The notes: generated by a model not told the origin, from the letters alone. A stretch of DNA of 6,135 nucleotides from Microcaldota archaeon (GCA_021792115.1 JAJYVI010000054.1:1-6135), one strand, 5' to 3'. Shown: positions 1 through 5,857, numbered from the stretch's first letter. A program made the numbers and translations.

Positions 1-246
1 TAGCAAGTATGATATCAGGACAACAGTCTCTAGCATAAGCGATATGGGCCCTGTGAAGTTCTTCAGAAACTGCACTAGAGGATTTTTCTTTTTTTCAGGT
101 ATTTCATTAGGACCTTGCACCCTTTGCCTTTCTTCTGCCTCTTCTTCTGTAAGCCCGTTTACTGAAGCATGCAGGTCATTGAGTGCCTGTTTTATATCTA
201 TGCTGTCAAATTTTGTCTTGCTGCTATCTGCATGTAAACTAGTCAT
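1..246 (-). CDS. P-type ATPase, plasma-membrane H+-ATPase (P3A) class, amino-terminal fragment
   Basis: The first 82 codons of a cation pump whose remainder lies beyond the window start. The visible part matches the cation-transporter amino-terminal domain: 'GLTEEEAEER' (residues 31-40), then 'GPNEIPEKK' (45-53), then a hydrophobic stretch from about residue 66 that begins 'GPISLMLE' and should be the first membrane helix. A GPI..M.E start to helix 1 is typical of P3A proton pumps (fungal/plant Pma1 and archaeal relatives) rather than calcium pumps. Such pumps use ATP to export protons across the cytoplasmic membrane. The phosphorylation motif DKTGT is outside the window, so ion specificity is inferred. 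The ATG start is well fixed: TAA is in frame five codons upstream (259-261) and GAGGGTG (252-258) lies 5 nt before it. It follows ftsZ after 115 nt, behind a terminator-like hairpin, so it is probably a separate transcript. Confidence 0.87.
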   Translation of the reverse strand, partial: MTSLHADSSKTKFDSIDIKQALNDLHASVNGLTEEEAEERQRVQGPNEIPEKKKNPLVQFLKNFTGPISLMLETVVLISYLL

Positions 247-251
247 GGTAA

Positions 252-258
252 CACCCTC
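252..258 (-). promoter_or_regulatory. Ribosome binding site of the P-type ATPase gene
   Basis: GAGGGTG on the minus strand lies 5 nt before the ATG at 246. It resembles the GAGGTG core complementary to the archaeal 16S rRNA 3' end. With the in-frame TAA just upstream it settles the start. Confidence 0.6.
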
Positions 259-318
259 TTACCCATAAGTAGGTAGCTTGCTTTATTCTGCTGCCAAACT
301 ATGAGGCAACTCCTTTTG

Positions 319-347
319 TTAAAAATAACCTGGACTGCAGGCAGGTT
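319..347 (-). terminator. Hairpin plus T-run after ftsZ
   Basis: On the minus strand, 15 nt after the ftsZ stop, AACCTG and CAGGTT form a perfect 6-bp stem around a 9-nt loop (327-347), followed at once by ATTTTTAA (319-326). This has the shape of an intrinsic terminator. Archaeal termination depends mainly on the T-run, so the stem may be secondary. A competing small hairpin (GGCA/TGCC) overlaps its 5' arm. The loop region contains the 13-mer shared with the end of the aminopeptidase gene. Confidence 0.45.
330..342 (-). repeat. 13-mer TGCCTGCAGTCCA, copy 1 (after ftsZ)
   Basis: Minus-strand TGCCTGCAGTCCA, containing the palindrome CTGCAG, lies about 20 nt past the ftsZ stop. An identical 13-mer lies just past the aminopeptidase stop at 2821-2833. 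Both precede T-rich sequence. Confidence 0.55.
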
Positions 348-361
348 TGCCGCTACCATGC

Positions 362-1414
362 TCACATTAATTCATCAAGGTCTATTTCTTCGTCAGACTC
401 TATTGGCTGGTTGTAATCTGGAAAGTCGACGCCGCTCACAACAATCATTACACGTATAAGATCTTTCTGCATATCAGGCTCAATCCTAGCACCCCACTTG
501 AGCAATGCAGTTGGATCTATTCTGGATGAGATATCCTTGAATACGGCCTCAGCCTGCCTCAATGTGAGATTTTCCCCTCCAACAATATTGACCAATGCTT
601 TCTTGGCAGTTGACAAGTCTATATCAAGCAATGGGCTTTTTATTGCATTCTCTAATGCTATGCGGGAATGGTCTGTTTCCCTAGATGCTGTCGCAAGACT
701 CTCTCCATTTCCTATAACGCCGTAACCTGAATCCTTGAGAGTCGCAGTAAGATCTGCAAAATCTATATTTACCATTCCTGGCTTTGTAACCATTTCAACA
801 ATTCCTTTTGTTGCGCTTGCAAGGACTTCATCTGACACCCTGAATGCCATATTCAAAGGAAGATCGGATGCAATTGAAAGAAGCTTGTCATTCCTTATCA
901 CAATAAGAGTATCAACTTCCCTTTTAAGTCTGTTAAGACCCTCAAGAGCATTTTTCATCCTTGTTGAGCCTTCGCTTGAAAATGGAAGTGTTACAATTCC
1001 TATTGTCAATGCTCCAAGTTCTTTTGCTTCATGTGCTATCACAGAAACAGAGCCTGTGCCTGTTCCACCTCCAAGTCCGCATGTAACAAATACAAGCTGT
1101 GCATCATTTATAAGGTGCTTTATCTCTTCCTTGGACTCCTTTGCCGCTTCTGCACCTATTTTAAGGTCGCTCCCAGCACCAAGACCTTTTGTAAGCTTTT
1201 TGCCGAGAAGAAGTTTTCTGTCAGCCTTTGTCTTTACAAGATGGGCAGCGTCAGTATTCATTGATATTAAATCGCATCCCTGCACACCTATATTGAAAAG
1301 CCTAGTTATTGTATTGCTTCCGCTTCCTCCTGTGCCTATAACATATATCTTTGGCTTTGAATTTTCAATAAACTTAAGCAACTCCTCGTCATCCTGGCTC
1401 ATAACTTCAACCAT
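362..1414 (-). CDS. ftsZ: Cell division protein FtsZ
   Basis: A 350-residue tubulin-like GTPase that polymerises into the division ring. The nucleotide-binding domain shows 'GTGGSGSNT' (27-35), 'MNTDAAHL' (52-59), the tubulin/FtsZ signature 'GGGTGTG' (115-121), 'TLPFSSEG' (142-149) and 'NDKLL' (175-179). The T7 loop 'GMVNIDFAD' (213-221) keeps the N and two D residues that complete the GTPase site of the neighbouring subunit. The carboxy-terminal tubulin-like domain follows, ending near 'MIVVSGVD' (323-330). The tail is only about 20 residues and very acidic, ending 'DEEIDLDELM', with no long linker. I cannot tell FtsZ1 from FtsZ2. The ATG at 1414 is preceded by GATGAT, a weak ribosome-site match; an in-frame ATG at 1402 would remove four residues. 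It lies 68 nt after scpB, with its own TATA-like sequence and a palindrome in the gap, so it may be both cotranscribed with scpAB and separately controlled. Confidence 0.96.
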   Translation of the reverse strand: MVEVMSQDDEELLKFIENSKPKIYVIGTGGSGSNTITRLFNIGVQGCDLISMNTDAAHLVKTKADRKLLLGKKLTKGLGAGSDLKIGAEAAKESKEEIKHLINDAQLVFVTCGLGGGTGTGSVSVIAHEAKELGALTIGIVTLPFSSEGSTRMKNALEGLNRLKREVDTLIVIRNDKLLSIASDLPLNMAFRVSDEVLASATKGIVEMVTKPGMVNIDFADLTATLKDSGYGVIGNGESLATASRETDHSRIALENAIKSPLLDIDLSTAKKALVNIVGGENLTLRQAEAVFKDISSRIDPTALLKWGARIEPDMQKDLIRVMIVVSGVDFPDYNQPIESDEEIDLDELM

Positions 1415-1432
1415 AATATCATCTTTTTAATC

Positions 1433-1463
1433 GTCTGTTAATACTATAATTATATTATCAGAC
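1433..1463. promoter_or_regulatory. 31-bp imperfect palindrome upstream of ftsZ, candidate operator
   Basis: On the plus strand, arms GTCTGTTAATA (1433-1443) and TATTATCAGAC (1453-1463) are inverted copies with one mismatch in 11 and a 9-nt AT-only-but-one centre (CTATAATTA). Half-sites are about 20 bp apart, two helical turns, as expected for a dimeric DNA-binding protein on one face. It begins 19 nt upstream of the ftsZ ATG and overlaps a TATA-like sequence. No T-run follows it in the direction of transcription, so it does not look like the scpB terminator. The regulator is unknown. Confidence 0.45.
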
Positions 1464-1475
1464 AAATATAATTAA
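1444..1475 (-). promoter_or_regulatory. TATA-like promoter region of ftsZ
   Basis: The scpB-ftsZ gap contains two TATA-like stretches on the minus strand: TTAATTATATTTG (1463-1475), predicting a start near 1441 and a leader of about 26 nt, and TATAATTATAG (1444-1454), predicting a start near 1422 and an almost leaderless mRNA. The region is AT-rich throughout, so individual boxes are weak evidence. Confidence 0.35.
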
Positions 1476-1482
1476 AGGCTTA

Positions 1483-1956
1483 TTATTTATTGAGGCTGAA
1501 ATATTCTGCAAATTTTGGCGTTGTCTTTATATTTTTTGTGGTCTTGAACCTTGCAGACGATATAAATTCACTCTTAAGTAGTTCTTTTATATATGTGTAA
1601 GCAGAAGTGCCAAAAATTTTTACAAGCTTGCTTTGCATCACCGGCTCATTTTTGCTTATATACGCAAGTATTCTTAGTCCTGGCTTTGAAATATCAGGAG
1701 TCCCTGCAAGATTATTGACTTTGGCAAGATGCTCTTTCTTCACTGTAAGAAGGTACTTTCCATTTATCTCAATGATCTCAAGCGCGGAGTCTCTTGCCTT
1801 GTAATCATCAATAAGGGATAACAAAAACTGTTTTACTGCTGATAAAGACTTTATGCCGAGAGATTCGCCTATCTCCTGCACAGACATCGCTTTATTTGAA
1901 ACAAACAATGCGGCCTCTATCAACTTCTTGTAATCCGCACCTTCCTGCACCGCCAT
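1483..1956 (-). CDS. scpB: Segregation and condensation protein B (ScpB)
   Basis: A 157-residue non-SMC condensin subunit. ScpB dimers bind ScpA, which bridges the SMC heads, and the complex compacts and separates chromosomes. Family features are 'IEAALFVSNKAMSVQEI' (13-29), the first winged-helix element; 'LEIIEINGKYLLTVK' (59-73), its wing; then the second winged helix with 'LRILAYISKNEPVMQSKL' (94-111), 'GTSAYTYIKELLKS' (116-129) and the closing 'TTPKFAEYF' (145-153). It lacks the extended acidic tail of many bacterial ScpBs, as is usual for short archaeal forms. The ATG lies 7 nt after the scpA stop, behind AGTGGTTTA, implying cotranscription and perhaps coupled translation. The gene closes with tandem TAA TAA (1480-1485). 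No smc gene is visible in the window. Confidence 0.94.
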   Translation of the reverse strand: MAVQEGADYKKLIEAALFVSNKAMSVQEIGESLGIKSLSAVKQFLLSLIDDYKARDSALEIIEINGKYLLTVKKEHLAKVNNLAGTPDISKPGLRILAYISKNEPVMQSKLVKIFGTSAYTYIKELLKSEFISSARFKTTKNIKTTPKFAEYFSLNK

Positions 1957-1963
1957 TAAACCA

Positions 1964-2698
1964 CTAATTATTTAGTTTTCTTATTAAGATATCCCCGAAA
2001 AATGGGTCCTGATAAAGCAGTATCTTGTTCTTTTGCATCAAATATAAAAGGGGTACGAAAAGATTTAACAATGGGTCCTCATTGAATTGAGCTTTTAGGG
2101 TTACAAAACTAGTCATTTTTTCAGAGTCTATATTTCTATCAATCAGGTCAAATATTATTTTTATTCTTTCATCTATTCCCATATCAAATATTATGTTTAT
2201 AGGCGATTTTTCTGGCTGCTGCCTTTCTGCATGCTTTTTTTCTATCGCCATTGCCTCATTGAGCGCGCCTAGAAGGTCCTCAAGAGTTATCCTCTTGTTC
2301 GGTTGCAGTCTCATTCTGGGATAAATTGCGTCGATTTCAGGCAATATCCTCTGGGCGCCAGCATCTTGTTCAGCATCAAGCACTGCCTGACCAGCCTGCT
2401 CAAACGAAATAGTGCCGCTTTTCAGCCTTACCATGATGGCTGCTGCAAATATTATATTTGCAGGCACATAGAGATCAAGCAGCTTAAGTTTTTTTATGAA
2501 ATCAAGATAAGAATGAATTATCCTGCCTACATCTATATCCCAAATATTAAGCTTGTTATTTTCAACTAGATGCAGCAATATGTCCCTCCATGTTGCATTT
2601 TTAACAAATTCTTGTATCCCGTCGGCATTGCTGAGATTTATATTCACTTCGTTGTAGCCTCCTGCCTCTGCACTGCCTTGCATTTCCTTCTCAACCAT
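1964..2698 (-). CDS. scpA: Segregation and condensation protein A (ScpA), kleisin
   Basis: The kleisin that links SMC heads and binds ScpB. From the ATG at 2698 it has 244 residues. The amino-terminal domain shows 'WRDILLHLVENNKLNIWDID' (37-56), 'YLDFIKKLKLLDLYVPAN' (64-81) and 'AAAIMVRLKSG' (85-95), the classical ScpA block. A variable linker with Q/E/K-rich sequence follows (about 150-165). The carboxy-terminal winged helix covers about 174-242 ('FVTLKAQF', 'FVPLLYLMQKNKI'). The start is uncertain: the open frame reaches a TTG at 2722 and an ATG at 2710, adding 8 or 4 residues. I prefer 2698 because GAGG (2705-2708) precedes it by 6 nt and a TATA-like box at 2721-2731 would start the RNA near 2700. 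The conserved domain is unaffected. First gene of scpA-scpB. Confidence 0.93.
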   Translation of the reverse strand: MVEKEMQGSAEAGGYNEVNINLSNADGIQEFVKNATWRDILLHLVENNKLNIWDIDVGRIIHSYLDFIKKLKLLDLYVPANIIFAAAIMVRLKSGTISFEQAGQAVLDAEQDAGAQRILPEIDAIYPRMRLQPNKRITLEDLLGALNEAMAIEKKHAERQQPEKSPINIIFDMGIDERIKIIFDLIDRNIDSEKMTSFVTLKAQFNEDPLLNLFVPLLYLMQKNKILLYQDPFFGDILIRKLNN

Positions 2699-2704
2699 TG
2701 TCTG

Positions 2705-2708
2705 CCTC
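2705..2708 (-). promoter_or_regulatory. GAGG ribosome site deciding the scpA start
   Basis: GAGG on the minus strand, with a 6-nt spacer to the ATG at 2698. Neither the ATG at 2710 nor the TTG at 2722 has a comparable site. It overlaps the 2710 ATG (ATGAGG), so the two starts are mutually competing. Confidence 0.4.
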
Positions 2709-2720
2709 ATACTTGTCGCC

Positions 2721-2731
2721 AATATATTATA
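2721..2731 (-). promoter_or_regulatory. TATA-like box of scpA
   Basis: Minus-strand TATAATATATT lies about 27 nt upstream of 2699, the spacing expected between an archaeal TATA box and a start site, which would make the 2698 ATG nearly leaderless. A second AT-rich candidate lies at about 2737-2752 and would serve the upstream starts. Evidence is composition and position only. Confidence 0.35.
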
Positions 2732-2793
2732 GCAATAAATAATATTTTAATTTTTTGTTTAATTGCATGTTAGGTGGCTGGCCAAGAAATTTC

Positions 2794-2819
2794 ATAAATA
2801 GTAAATAATAAATAGTAAA
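2794..2819 (-). repeat. Tandem 12-bp repeat in a T-rich gene end
   Basis: ATAAATAGTAAA on the plus strand occurs at 2794-2805 and 2808-2819, a 14-bp period. Read in the direction of transcription it is TTTACTATTTAT twice, directly after the TGCCTGCAGTCCA motif that follows the aminopeptidase stop. T-rich stretches of this kind end transcription in archaea, so the repeat probably belongs to the terminator. It could also be a distal pair of TATA-like elements. Confidence 0.5.
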
Positions 2820-2820
2820 A

Positions 2821-2833
2821 TGGACTGCAGGCA
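2821..2833 (-). repeat. 13-mer TGCCTGCAGTCCA, copy 2 (after the aminopeptidase)
   Basis: Exact copy of the 13-mer at 330-342, placed 13 nt past the stop codon at 2847-2849. The flanks differ (TT..TT here, CC..GG at the ftsZ copy), so only the 13-mer is conserved. Confidence 0.55.
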
Positions 2834-2846
2834 ATGCAATGTGGCT

Positions 2847-5411
2847 CTATTCTAATTTATTTTCTTTTCTGAACCTTATATTTGTATCTATCCTTTCAAA
2901 TACTTGGTGTTTTGTTTTTACTATGTCCTCCCTCATATTCTCCTTTTTGTCAAAAAACAATCTTAATGAATCTCTTATGCGAGCATCATCAACAAAAGAT
3001 ATAGAGAACATTAAAGTGTCAAGCTTGCCTATCTGAGGGGTAAAGAGTTTCATAAACCTCTTCCAGTTTTTCTTTAGCCATGTAAGGTAATATGCCTTGT
3101 TTTCGCGAGAAAGCAAATTTGATGATGAAACAGCAGGAATATAAACTTTATCTTGCAGCCTAACATCATCTGAAAAGAAGAAATCAAGCAGTGACTGAAA
3201 CAACTTTGGATCAACAAAAAGTCCTAGTGCCCTAAGAAATCTGATTTTATCATTAGGGTCTTGTGTGGTTTTATAAAGTTTCATTATTTTATTATATTTC
3301 TGTATATTTCCGTGGAATGCAATAATTGATAAATATGTGCCTTTTAAGTTTTCATTTACTTTTTTATTTAACAAGATGTCTGAAAACACTTTGTCAGCCT
3401 TAGCCATGACAACCTTGTCATGCAAATATCCTAGATTCCTTATTACTTGCGCTCTCAGCTGTGTTATTACAGATCTTTCATTTTTTGACTCTTGAAAGCT
3501 TAGCTTGTCCAGCATGTTCTTATTTATAGTGTAAAACATGCTCTTTGTTTTATTGTAAAATTCAGTATTAGGGTAGTCATAAGAAGCGCTGTAAAGCCTA
3601 TTCATCAAAGCTAAAACCATTAGATTGAGAGGGTATTTATAAGTTAAATCTGTGCAGTATTTTTCAATAAATTCGAAAAATAGGCTTGTATCAATCTTGC
3701 CACTTATTACAAGAATCCCGAGATCGCTCATGAGCCCATACCCATCAACATCACTTAGCTTGCCATGCTTTAAAAGCTCGCCGAGGTATTCAAGATCCTT
3801 TTGGTCATATGATGATCTAAAATAACCATTCTGCCCGTAATTTAGCTTTATCCACTTGCTGCCATCTAAAACAATCTGTTTCTTGTCCATTGTAATTCTA
3901 TTAGCTCCATTTTCTGTTGCATATACTATAGGAATAGGCCAAACACTGCTTGAAATAGAATTGTCTAAGAAAAATCTCTTTTGAGAAAGTATGAATTTTC
4001 CATTTTTTCTTGAAACATTTACTATAGGGTACCCTTTGTTATTTAACCAATAGCTTGCAATTTTATATATATCAATTTTATTCTTTTTGCCGGTTGGGCT
4101 TTTGCTGAAACTGGCATTTATAGAATCCCATAAATCCTTTTCAATTGCATTTTTATATGCAAACTTCTTCATATATTGCCTTATGCCTTCCCTGAAAACT
4201 TTTTCAGTGACAAAGTCCTCCATCATTGTCAATATGCTTCCACCCTTTGCATACGCGATTGCAGGGTCAAAAAGAGTATTTATTTGCTCTGATGAATTTA
4301 CCTTCACATGAACAGGATGAGTGGTTTTAAAGCTATCCTCCCCAAATGCAGTTGTAAACTTGAATATTATTTCCTTATCTATTTCCCATTCAGGGAATAA
4401 TATATTAAGGCTTTTTGTCTCCATGAAATCAGCAAAGCTTTCATTAAGCCATAAGTCATCCCACCACTTCATTGTGACTAAGTCTCCAAACCACTGATGC
4501 GCCATTTCATGAGCTATTACCTGCGCAACCCTTTGCTTAACTGCTATTGCAGAGTCTTTTTTGCCAAGTAATGCAGTCTCCCTAAAAACTATTGCACCCC
4601 AATTTTCCATTGCGCCTACTGAAAAATCAGGTACTGCAATAAGATCAAGCTTTGGAAGAGCATATTTAATTCCAAAGTAATTTTCATAAAAAGGCAGGAT
4701 TTTTATAATGTAATCTCTCGCAAGGTAGAGAAATTCTTTTTTACCTGGAGCTGCAAGAAGTCTTATTTTTACATCTCTGTATTTTGTTTCAATAAAATCA
4801 AATTTTCCAACACCTAAATAAAGAAGATATGTGCTCATTTTAGGAGTTGTAATGAATTCTACACGTTTTTTCCCGTTTATCAACTCCTCTTTTTTTATAG
4901 GCATGTTTGAAATTGCCATTAAGTCTTTATTTATTATAAATGAAACATCAAATGTCGCCTTCAAGTCAGGCTGATCAAAACATACAAATGCCATACGCGC
5001 AGTATCAGGCTCAAATTGGGATGTCAATATATACTCTTCTTTTTTTCCTATAGTGTATTTACTTCTGTAAAATCCCCTCAATTCGTCTGAATTTTCTCCT
5101 TGGAATATTATATTTATATGCGCACTGCCACTAATTTTTTTGCTTATCCTCAAAATTACTCTGCCATATTTCTCATCATACTCTATTTTTGCATGATAGT
5201 TCATGCCATTTGAGGCAAAAACTTCCGCAGACAATATCTTTAATTTGAGTGCATTGAGTATTATCTTATTAGTTGCTGGTCCAAGGACTTTTACGTTAAT
5301 AGATTCAACACATTTAAATTTGAAATTTGGCAAGGGCTCAAATGCTAAGGAATAGTTAAGAGGAGTAATATTTTCACTTAGTCTATATTTATTAGAGGAT
5401 TTACTATCCAT
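2847..5411 (-). CDS. M1-family zinc aminopeptidase (tricorn factor F2/F3-like)
   Basis: A complete 854-residue metallopeptidase removing amino-terminal residues from peptides; archaeal relatives (tricorn-interacting factors F2/F3) finish breakdown of proteasome products. The beta-sandwich amino-terminal domain covers about 10-210. The catalytic domain shows substrate-binding 'GAMENWGAIVFRE' (266-278), zinc motif 'HEMAH' (H301, E302, H305) and third ligand E324 in 'NESFADFME' exactly 18 residues later, and Y387 of 'AYAKGG' as the transition-state tyrosine. All key residues are present, so it should be active. The remainder, about 460-854, fits the barrel plus ERAP1_C-type helical-repeat domain; total length slightly exceeds F2/F3 (about 780). 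No signal peptide, hence cytoplasmic. The start is fixed by an in-frame TAA immediately before the ATG; no ribosome site is visible, suggesting a leaderless or near-leaderless mRNA. It is more AT-rich than ftsZ. Confidence 0.95.
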   Translation of the reverse strand: MDSKSSNKYRLSENITPLNYSLAFEPLPNFKFKCVESINVKVLGPATNKIILNALKLKILSAEVFASNGMNYHAKIEYDEKYGRVILRISKKISGSAHINIIFQGENSDELRGFYRSKYTIGKKEEYILTSQFEPDTARMAFVCFDQPDLKATFDVSFIINKDLMAISNMPIKKEELINGKKRVEFITTPKMSTYLLYLGVGKFDFIETKYRDVKIRLLAAPGKKEFLYLARDYIIKILPFYENYFGIKYALPKLDLIAVPDFSVGAMENWGAIVFRETALLGKKDSAIAVKQRVAQVIAHEMAHQWFGDLVTMKWWDDLWLNESFADFMETKSLNILFPEWEIDKEIIFKFTTAFGEDSFKTTHPVHVKVNSSEQINTLFDPAIAYAKGGSILTMMEDFVTEKVFREGIRQYMKKFAYKNAIEKDLWDSINASFSKSPTGKKNKIDIYKIASYWLNNKGYPIVNVSRKNGKFILSQKRFFLDNSISSSVWPIPIVYATENGANRITMDKKQIVLDGSKWIKLNYGQNGYFRSSYDQKDLEYLGELLKHGKLSDVDGYGLMSDLGILVISGKIDTSLFFEFIEKYCTDLTYKYPLNLMVLALMNRLYSASYDYPNTEFYNKTKSMFYTINKNMLDKLSFQESKNERSVITQLRAQVIRNLGYLHDKVVMAKADKVFSDILLNKKVNENLKGTYLSIIAFHGNIQKYNKIMKLYKTTQDPNDKIRFLRALGLFVDPKLFQSLLDFFFSDDVRLQDKVYIPAVSSSNLLSRENKAYYLTWLKKNWKRFMKLFTPQIGKLDTLMFSISFVDDARIRDSLRLFFDKKENMREDIVKTKHQVFERIDTNIRFRKENKLE

Positions 5412-5423
5412 TTAATCAGTTTT

Positions 5424-5436
5424 ATTTAAATAATAG
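5424..5436 (-). promoter_or_regulatory. TATA-like box of the aminopeptidase gene
   Basis: Minus-strand TATTATTTAAATA lies 13-25 nt upstream of the ATG at 5411. There is no ribosome binding site between it and the start, which fits a leaderless transcript, though the spacing is a few nt shorter than ideal for initiation exactly at the ATG. Confidence 0.35.
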
Positions 5437-5456
5437 GTAGAGAGTATTCCATGCTA

Positions 5457-5484
5457 ATAAAAATGATTTGCGATTCATTTTTTA
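5457..5484 (-). terminator. Hairpin at the end of the 93-residue gene
   Basis: AAAAATGA and TCATTTTT form a perfect 8-bp stem around an 8-nt loop (5459-5482). The 5' arm overlaps the TAA stop, and the 3' arm itself supplies the T-run on the minus strand. It is nearly symmetrical on both strands. It probably ends the small gene's transcript before the aminopeptidase promoter. Confidence 0.4.
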
Positions 5485-5763
5485 ATAAAGAGGTGTAAAT
5501 TCATTTTGCTTTTTTGTAAAAATGTTATTAACATTAGCTATTAATTTTAATTCTTCTGAATCAAACTGCAGATTTGCAGTTTCTGCTAACTTAAGCAGAC
5601 TTTGAATATACTCTTTTTTATTTTCTTTTATTTCAAATACGATTTTTTGTAATGAAGAATTGCCTGCCTGTTTTAATAATTCATTGCACTCTACCAAAAG
5701 TTGCAATTCATTTATAATTATGTCCTTTGCAACTTTGATTTCTTCTTGCTTTAAGTCTTTCAA
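5482..5763 (-). CDS. Small helical protein, possibly ferritin-like, TTG start
   Basis: A 93-residue protein of unassigned function. It appears almost wholly alpha-helical: one helix at about 5-33 and one at about 36-62 separated by 'GNSS', then a shorter helix at 68-83 and a polar tail ending 'FTPLY'. The helical hairpin 'INELQLLVECNELLKQAG' (17-34) and 'FEIKENKKEYIQSLLKL' (43-59) resembles small rubrerythrin/ferritin-like two-helix proteins, whose second helix usually carries E..H metal ligands. Here the corresponding stretch reads KENKKEY, with no histidine anywhere in the protein, so any metal site would be lost. This family link is from pattern memory and weak. Translation starts at TTG: it is the only good start, with AAAGGTGG (5768-5775) 4 nt upstream, an in-frame TGA seven codons earlier and no internal Met. 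Soluble; no signal or membrane segment. Confidence 0.75.
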   Translation of the reverse strand: MKDLKQEEIKVAKDIIINELQLLVECNELLKQAGNSSLQKIVFEIKENKKEYIQSLLKLAETANLQFDSEELKLIANVNNIFTKKQNEFTPLY

Positions 5764-5767
5764 TAAA

Positions 5768-5775
5768 CCACCTTT
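5768..5775 (-). promoter_or_regulatory. Strong ribosome binding site fixing a TTG start
   Basis: Minus-strand AAAGGTGG, 4 nt before TTG at 5763, is the best ribosome binding site in the window and matches the AGGTG core complementary to archaeal 16S rRNA. It compensates for the weak start codon and argues that the small gene is truly translated. Confidence 0.65.
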
Positions 5776-5857
5776 GAATTTTCAATTTTTTGTTTTTTGA
5801 GTTTTTAATTATTTGATAATACATAAATGATAACTAAAATGATGCCTAAATTATGAA

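Larger units (their letters stand above)
2794..2833 (-). terminator. T-rich terminator after the aminopeptidase gene
   Basis: Fourteen nt past the aminopeptidase stop the minus strand reads TGCCTGCAGTCCA and then TTTTACTATTTATTATTT and onward. The stem potential is small (TGCA/TGCA around TTGCC), so this is called on T-richness and on sharing the same leading 13-mer with the ftsZ end. Confidence 0.4.

Noticed and set aside
44..268. 74-codon open frame on the plus strand
   Set aside because: It is antisense to the P-type ATPase amino terminus, whose motifs, in-frame upstream stop and ribosome site are convincing.
262..318. Possible small hairpins (GTTGCC/GGCAGC; TACC/GGTA) before the ATPase gene, considered as a riboswitch or RNA
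   Set aside because: Stems are 4-6 bp with one G-U pair and no known riboswitch core; too weak to call.
735..1430. 231-codon open frame on the plus strand across ftsZ
   Set aside because: It is entirely antisense to a gene with clear FtsZ motifs, is Ser/Pro-rich without recognisable domains, and is explained by the codon bias of the opposite strand.
2303..2773. Two plus-strand open frames (88 and 67 codons) across scpA
   Set aside because: Both are antisense shadows of scpA, without motifs or ribosome sites.
2727..2795. 22-codon minus-strand open frame upstream of scpA (begins MKFLGQPPN)
   Set aside because: No ribosome site, lies in the T-rich terminator region, ends inside the scpA TATA-like box; a leader peptide is possible but unsupported.
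5825..5843. Repeated AAATGAT (5825-5831 and 5837-5843), considered as operator half-sites
   Set aside because: A 7-mer of this composition recurs often in such AT-rich DNA, including at 5460-5467, so there is no significance.
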